Source of the DNA: Empedobacter sp036647415
Lineage (GTDB): Bacteria; Bacteroidota; Bacteroidia; Flavobacteriales; Weeksellaceae
Assembly (NCBI RefSeq): GCF_036647415.1
Contig: NZ_JAVXKG010000060.1
Coordinates: forward strand, 1 to 10,629
Direction: 5' to 3'
DNA: 10,629 nucleotides
Within the stretch, counting starts at the first letter, position 1. Each line of letters begins with the position of its first letter. Shown here in pieces: positions 6,187 to 10,629 of the stretch. The translations under genes were made by a program, and so were the position numbers. The notes beneath the pieces were generated by a model that was not told the DNA's origin, did no database searches, and saw only the letters and a list, made by a program, of their open reading frames with translations.

Positions 6187-7962
6187 ATGAAATTAAAATT
6201 TACTTTTTTATCATTTGCTTTAGCATTATTCGCACAGGCTCAAAAGGCTCCAGCGTATTATTCGAGCATTAATTTTACTAAAACTAAGAATGAATTAAAA
6301 AATGATGTCGCAAAATTAATTACTGACACTCATTCAAAAACTATTTCTTATAGTGAATTAAAAACATTGTTAGAACGAAGTGATATTGATCCTGATAATT
6401 CTTCGAACTTACTTTTAGTCTATGGTTCTCAAAGCACAGGAACTCATCAAAGAAGTAGAGCTAAAAATGGATCTTGGAATAGAGAACATGTTTATGCAAA
6501 ATCTAAAGGAACTCCAAATTTAGGAACTTCTGGTCCTGGAGCAGATGGACATCATTTACGTCCTGCTGATATTACATTAAATAGTACTAGAGGAAGTTTA
6601 CTTTTTGATGATGGTGTAGGAGTAATGGCTATGAAAACTAGTCGTGGCGGTTGGTATCCTGGTGATGAATGGAAAGGAGATGTTGCGCGTATTTTGATGT
6701 ATATGTATGCTAGATACGATAAAAGAACATTACCTCTTAATATTACATTTGGTCCAAGTACATATTCTTCAGATTTTCCAGATATTCTTTTGAAATGGAA
6801 TGTTGAAGATCCTGTTTCTCAATTTGAGGTTCAAAGAAATAATATTGTAGCAAATACGCAAGGAAATAGAAACCCTTTTATTGATAATCCTTATTTAGCA
6901 ACTGTAATTTGGGGTGGTCCTAAAGCTCAGAATAATTGGCCAGAATCATTTGGTGAGCAAGGAGAGTCAGATACTGAAAAACCTTCAGTACCTACAAATT
7001 TAGCGTCTGCAACTATTACATCGTCAAGTATTTCATTAACTTGGACTGCTTCTACAGATAACATCGGTGTTAATCGTTATGATATTTATTTAGATAATGA
7101 ATATAATTCGACTGTTTATAGTAATAATGGAACTGTTTCAGGATTAAAACCTTCTACAACATATTCTTTTTATGTCGTAGCAAAAGATGCAGCAGGTAAT
7201 AAATCTGATAATAGTACAGAAATTCAAGCAACTACTAAAGATTCTACTACGGGAGGAGGTTCTGGAGAAGGAACTAGTTGTGGTACAGAAGATTTTGAAA
7301 ACATTACATCTACAGGAAGTACACCTCCAGCGTCATCATATACAGATAGAACTTGGTCAAATAGAGGAATTGTATGGACAGCAACAAATGCTAGAACTGA
7401 TAAACAAGTTTATATTGATGGTGATAGCAATAAGGCAATTTGTATGAAAAAAGGAACATTAACTTCATCAACAATTTCAGGAGGAATCGGATCTTTATCT
7501 ATTAAAACATATTTACCTTTCGCAGATTCAGAAGGATTCTATACATTAAAAATTAACGGAGAAGTAAAAGGACAGATTCCTTACTCTAAAACAGCTAAAA
7601 CAACAAAAATTGATAATATTAATGTTGAAGGTGATGTTGTAATTGAGTTAGTAGATGAAACATCAAGTAATCGTGTTTCTTTTGATAATTTATCTTGGAC
7701 TTGCTACGAAAAATTAGCTGTAGAGGATATTAAAAAACAAGATAATAAATTAGTTATTTATCCAAATCCAGTTAAGAATCATGAATTTATTATTAATGGA
7801 ATTGAGAATAATGAAACAATTCAAATTTATAATATCAATGGACAATTGGTTCAAACAATTCAAAATGTAACTAATAATTCAAAAGTTAAATTGAATAAAT
7901 TACCAAAAGGTGTTTACATTGTAAAGACAAAAAATCAATCAAATAAGATTATTGTAAATTAA
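6187..7962 (+). CDS. secreted endonuclease I family nuclease with FN3, jelly-roll-like and T9SS sorting domains
   Basis: This is a 591-residue extracellular nuclease. The signal peptide MKLKFTFLSFALALFAQA is followed by an endonuclease I (EndA/NucM-type, beta-beta-alpha metal) domain at about 20-255. It carries WNREHVYAKS (W97-H101), ADGHHLRPAD (H122, H123, R125) with the general-base His, GDVARILMYMYARY and GNRNPFIDNPYLA. Next comes a fibronectin type III domain at about 266-351 (KPSVPTNLASATITSSSISLTW ending in EIQATTKD), a Gly/Ser linker (TTGGGSGEGTS), a jelly-roll-like module at about 365-508 with Cys365 and Cys506, and a T9SS type A sorting domain at about 522-591 (YPNPVKN, LPKGVYIVK, ending KIIVN). 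The family cuts DNA and often RNA without strong sequence preference. The last domain is removed on export and may lead to surface attachment or release. The start ATG lies 8 bases after the upstream stop, so co-transcription is likely. Confidence 0.93.
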   Translation: MKLKFTFLSFALALFAQAQKAPAYYSSINFTKTKNELKNDVAKLITDTHSKTISYSELKTLLERSDIDPDNSSNLLLVYGSQSTGTHQRSRAKNGSWNREHVYAKSKGTPNLGTSGPGADGHHLRPADITLNSTRGSLLFDDGVGVMAMKTSRGGWYPGDEWKGDVARILMYMYARYDKRTLPLNITFGPSTYSSDFPDILLKWNVEDPVSQFEVQRNNIVANTQGNRNPFIDNPYLATVIWGGPKAQNNWPESFGEQGESDTEKPSVPTNLASATITSSSISLTWTASTDNIGVNRYDIYLDNEYNSTVYSNNGTVSGLKPSTTYSFYVVAKDAAGNKSDNSTEIQATTKDSTTGGGSGEGTSCGTEDFENITSTGSTPPASSYTDRTWSNRGIVWTATNARTDKQVYIDGDSNKAICMKKGTLTSSTISGGIGSLSIKTYLPFADSEGFYTLKINGEVKGQIPYSKTAKTTKIDNINVEGDVVIELVDETSSNRVSFDNLSWTCYEKLAVEDIKKQDNKLVIYPNPVKNHEFIINGIENNETIQIYNINGQLVQTIQNVTNNSKVKLNKLPKGVYIVKTKNQSNKIIVN

Positions 7963-7974
7963 TCTATAAGAGAT

Positions 7975-8007
7975 AAAAAAAACAACTCAATTGAGTTGGT
8001 TTTTTTG
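7975..8007. terminator. bidirectional intrinsic terminator between convergent genes
   Basis: CAACTCAA (7983-7990) is followed directly by its reverse complement TTGAGTTG (7991-7998), giving a 6-bp stem with an AATT loop. A-runs on the left (7975-7982) and T-runs on the right (8000-8006) give a U-tract in either direction. It sits between the stop of the nuclease gene (7962) and the stop of the minus-strand protease gene (8020-8022), so it can end both transcripts. Confidence 0.85.
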
Positions 8008-8019
8008 TGTTATTTAAAA

Positions 8020-10629
8020 TTAGTTTTTAATTAATTTTTTAGTAATTGTACCATTTTCAGTATTGAATTTTAAGATGTACACACCTTTAGGTAAGTTATT
8101 AGTTGTTAAACTACCTTTTTGTCCATCATATTTAACTGTTTGTGTAGAAACTACTTTTCCAGTTAAATCAACAATCTCTACTTTTATGTCATTTTTGATT
8201 GTTTTGTCTACAATATAAACCACATCTTTTGTTGGATTTGGATAAATTTGGAATGTTGAAGATTTTAATTCGCTTGTAGCTAAAGAACAATCTAAAACAT
8301 CTACTGGAGGCATGTCAAATGCTTCTGTACCATCTGTTCTACTATTCGAAAGTCCTTGTTTTGCACTATAACCTAAACCTCTGTTTGAGAAAGCAGTCCA
8401 AATATCACATTTGTTATTTCCTTCGTTTAATTGTTCGTCAGCTTTAAGAATTGCATCACGACCGTCAACAAAACCAGGAGAACATGGTTGTAATTTAAGA
8501 CCAGTCATTACTAATTGTAATGCAATATTGTTACCTGCTTTACCATTGTATAAATCTGGAGAGAAACCATATTTATTCACCATTTTCCAGTTTAAATCCC
8601 ATAGCATAGAAGCCCAAACATATCCTGTATTGTGTGGAGAATCTTGATTTCCATAAGTTTTTAAGAAGCCATATTTAGCAGGATTTACAGTCATATCTGT
8701 AGAGTAAGCAGTAGGACGAATTCCTGGTCCATCTATTGGTTGATTTGTAGCAAATGTACCAATACCTCTTTTAGTTGTTGGTTTATCAGTAGGAAGTTGA
8801 GTAATCATTAATCCAAAGAAATCTGACCAACCTTCTCCCATTTGTTCTAGGTTACTTAGACAATTTGCATTTGAGATAGGACCTGTTAAACGATTAGAGA
8901 TTCCGTGTCCATATTCGTGAGCAATAATTCCGTTGTCTAAACTACCATCAGTGTATGGAATATCTTTATGTTGTAAAGTAATATTTACTACTGTTCCTTT
9001 CGTTAGTTCGTTTTTTATTTTATCACCATTTAGCCTAGTAAGTCCAACAACAGGAATTGTAATGGTAGGGTCTTGTCCAGTAATAGTAAGATTTCCACTT
9101 GTATTATTGACTATAATTACAGCTTTTGCACCTGCATTTTGTGCTGACTTGGATTTTGTTACATAGTCACAATTTCCTCCTTTATATACAACAGCAATTT
9201 TATTTATTATTTCTGAACTATTAATAATTGTGCCGCATCCGTCAAATTCAGTTCCATCTGTCTCACTTTTACGAACTAATACTAAGTCACTCGTTAATGC
9301 TGTTTTAGGTAATCCAGATCCAAATGAAGCATCTGAAACGTCATATTTTCCTGCAATATTTGTAGGAGAGTTAATTGTTAACCCTTTTGTATCTGCTGTT
9401 GCTGGAGGATTCCATAAAAACATAGCCATACGTGGTGATCTACCATCACTTGGTGTTGCAAAAGTAGCATTGTTAATTGCTCCAAGTGATAATCCTGTTT
9501 GAGCTAGAGCAATAACATCATCTTTTCCTGTGCCTCCTTTTTCGTAATTATCTTTTTGGAAATTCCCATTAGCTTCTGTAAAACCATAATTGTAGAAGAT
9601 ATCATGCATCATATTATTCATATAGAATAAGTTTGTAGTAGATGCTTGCCAGTTTTTATATGGGTCTAAGTTAAAATCGATAGGGAAATCGAAATTTAAA
9701 GTACTTCCTCCATCTACATAATCATCATCACTAAGTGTAACGGTATTTGTGCTGGGATTAAATGTTTGATATCCAGTTGAATTTTGATCTTTAACTGCTC
9801 TTACATTATTTCCCTCAGTTCTTGTTTTTATTGTGCCTTCTGCAATATTGTGCCAACCATTAGGAGATGCTACTGTATTAGATACAGATAGGTCTGCAAA
9901 TGCTCTTCCACCACGATTAGGAGCTTCTAAAGGTAATTTGTACACATTATATTGTGGGGACGCTGTATTTATATTATCATCGTATAACCAATTCCAGTCT
10001 TGTTTATTAAAAGTAGCTAAATTTTCGTTATGAAATGATCCGTGATCAAAACTACAGCTTAAAGTTGTGTTATGTTTCTCTAAAATATTTCCATTTTTAG
10101 CATCAACTATAACGTGAATAATATCATTCTGATTTTCTTTAAATAAACGATAAGAAAATGCGTAGCTTAAAATAGCCTCTTGTTTATCATTAATATAATA
10201 AACTAATTCTGATGCTTCTTCTTTAGAAAAGTGAACGCCGTAATCTTTAGAAGTTTCATCTTTAATAAGTTTTAATCCCTCAAATTGAGCAATATTATTA
10301 AGAGCTTGATTAAGATTAAGATTAAGAGTAGGTGTTACATCTGCATTTTTAAGTGAAATGTTGAAATTCTCTGACGAAGTTTTTGATATAATTTGCTGAT
10401 TCTTGATTACATAGGTAGAGTAGCTGTTGTAAATCGGAATACCTTGAAATGTTCTTTGAGTGTAAACACGTTGCGTAGTATCATCATTAATTGTTTGAGT
10501 AAATTTATACTCAACATTACTTGCTATTGCCTTAGTTTCATAATTGTCAATAATTTGCTCTGCCGTTTGGGCATGCGCAGACATAGACAAAATAAACGCA
10601 GAGAATATAAGCGTTAAATTTTTCTTCAT
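8020..10629 (-). CDS. M36 (fungalysin-type) secreted zinc metalloprotease with PA domain and T9SS tail
   Basis: This 869-residue extracellular endopeptidase is complete: its ATG is the last codon of the window (10629-10627). The signal peptide MKKNLTLIFSAFILSMSAHA is followed by an FTP-type inhibitory propeptide at about 30-100 (TQRTFQGIPIYNSYSTYVI) and a PepSY-like part at about 135-185 (YAFSYRLF, IVDAKNGNIL). The catalytic M36 domain begins near 220, with NLFYMNNMMHDIFYNYGF (333-350) and GNFQ. A protease-associated (PA) domain is inserted at about 435-550 (VYKGGNCDYVTKSKSAQNAG, AVIIVNNT). The zinc site is HEYGH (571-575), with the third ligand probably E599 in GEGWSDFFG. SPHNTGYVWASMLWDLN and DGRDAILKAD close the domain. 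The T9SS type A sorting domain at about 793-869 carries YPNPTKD and LPKGVYILK. Export would be Sec then T9SS, with propeptide removal for activation. Its promoter lies outside the window. It converges on the nuclease gene. Confidence 0.95.
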   Translation of the reverse strand: MKKNLTLIFSAFILSMSAHAQTAEQIIDNYETKAIASNVEYKFTQTINDDTTQRVYTQRTFQGIPIYNSYSTYVIKNQQIISKTSSENFNISLKNADVTPTLNLNLNQALNNIAQFEGLKLIKDETSKDYGVHFSKEEASELVYYINDKQEAILSYAFSYRLFKENQNDIIHVIVDAKNGNILEKHNTTLSCSFDHGSFHNENLATFNKQDWNWLYDDNINTASPQYNVYKLPLEAPNRGGRAFADLSVSNTVASPNGWHNIAEGTIKTRTEGNNVRAVKDQNSTGYQTFNPSTNTVTLSDDDYVDGGSTLNFDFPIDFNLDPYKNWQASTTNLFYMNNMMHDIFYNYGFTEANGNFQKDNYEKGGTGKDDVIALAQTGLSLGAINNATFATPSDGRSPRMAMFLWNPPATADTKGLTINSPTNIAGKYDVSDASFGSGLPKTALTSDLVLVRKSETDGTEFDGCGTIINSSEIINKIAVVYKGGNCDYVTKSKSAQNAGAKAVIIVNNTSGNLTITGQDPTITIPVVGLTRLNGDKIKNELTKGTVVNITLQHKDIPYTDGSLDNGIIAHEYGHGISNRLTGPISNANCLSNLEQMGEGWSDFFGLMITQLPTDKPTTKRGIGTFATNQPIDGPGIRPTAYSTDMTVNPAKYGFLKTYGNQDSPHNTGYVWASMLWDLNWKMVNKYGFSPDLYNGKAGNNIALQLVMTGLKLQPCSPGFVDGRDAILKADEQLNEGNNKCDIWTAFSNRGLGYSAKQGLSNSRTDGTEAFDMPPVDVLDCSLATSELKSSTFQIYPNPTKDVVYIVDKTIKNDIKVEIVDLTGKVVSTQTVKYDGQKGSLTTNNLPKGVYILKFNTENGTITKKLIKN

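Noticed and set aside
7187..7447. Plus-strand open frame of 86 codons
   Set aside because: It is an alternate frame inside the nuclease gene and consists of Gln/Leu/Val-rich low-complexity sequence.
8411..10617. Several plus-strand open frames of 66-90 codons
   Set aside because: All are antisense to the M36 protease gene, whose frame is continuous and full of known motifs.

Overview
The window looks like a chromosomal segment of a low-GC member of the Bacteroidota, most likely a Flavobacteriales/Weeksellaceae-type bacterium (genus not determinable from the sequence alone). The signs are two secreted proteins with C-terminal type IX secretion (T9SS) sorting domains, a TonB-dependent receptor with an N-terminal carboxypeptidase-regulatory-like domain, the HYC/CC/PP-type cysteine protein, -7 boxes of the flavobacterial TAnnTTTG kind, almost no Shine-Dalgarno sequences, and strong A/T bias. 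No RNA genes, mobile elements or CRISPR arrays were seen, and no gene-free stretch exceeds about 260 bases.

Left edge (1-1302, minus strand): the first 434 codons of glycyl-tRNA synthetase, running off the window before the end of its anticodon-binding domain. A 256-base A/T-rich intergenic region with a perfect 8-bp inverted repeat separates it from the next, divergently transcribed gene.

Region 2 (1559-5526, plus strand): an envelope locus that looks like metal (probably copper-type) handling. It holds a periplasmic thioredoxin-like protein with a WCAPC motif, a small Cys-rich exported protein of the HYC_CC_PP type, a TonB-dependent receptor with a Cys-Cys pair at the start of its plug, and a periplasmic heavy-metal-associated (HMA) domain protein with CxxC, a C-terminal CC pair and a His-rich tail. 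A strong intrinsic terminator closes the locus. The model suggested is outer-membrane uptake or sensing of a thiophilic metal, with periplasmic chaperones passing it on and a thiol oxidoreductase nearby. The substrate is inferred, not shown.

Region 3 (5587-8007, plus strand): a two-gene transcription unit between two terminators. The first gene has a GTG start and encodes a free-standing 175-residue protein matching only the C-terminal half of the tRNA 2-thiouridylase MnmA (PRC-barrel plus beta-barrel), with no PP-loop ATPase and no catalytic cysteines. This is the most unusual item in the window. Eight bases further on lies a secreted endonuclease I-family nuclease with an FN3 domain, a jelly-roll-like domain and a T9SS sorting tail.

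Right edge (8020-10629, minus strand): a complete M36 (fungalysin-type) metalloprotease with signal peptide, FTP/PepSY-like propeptide, an inserted PA domain, HEYGH zinc site and T9SS tail. It converges on the nuclease gene over a shared bidirectional terminator. Nuclease and protease are both predicted to be exported through the T9SS, in line with extracellular breakdown of macromolecules for nutrients.
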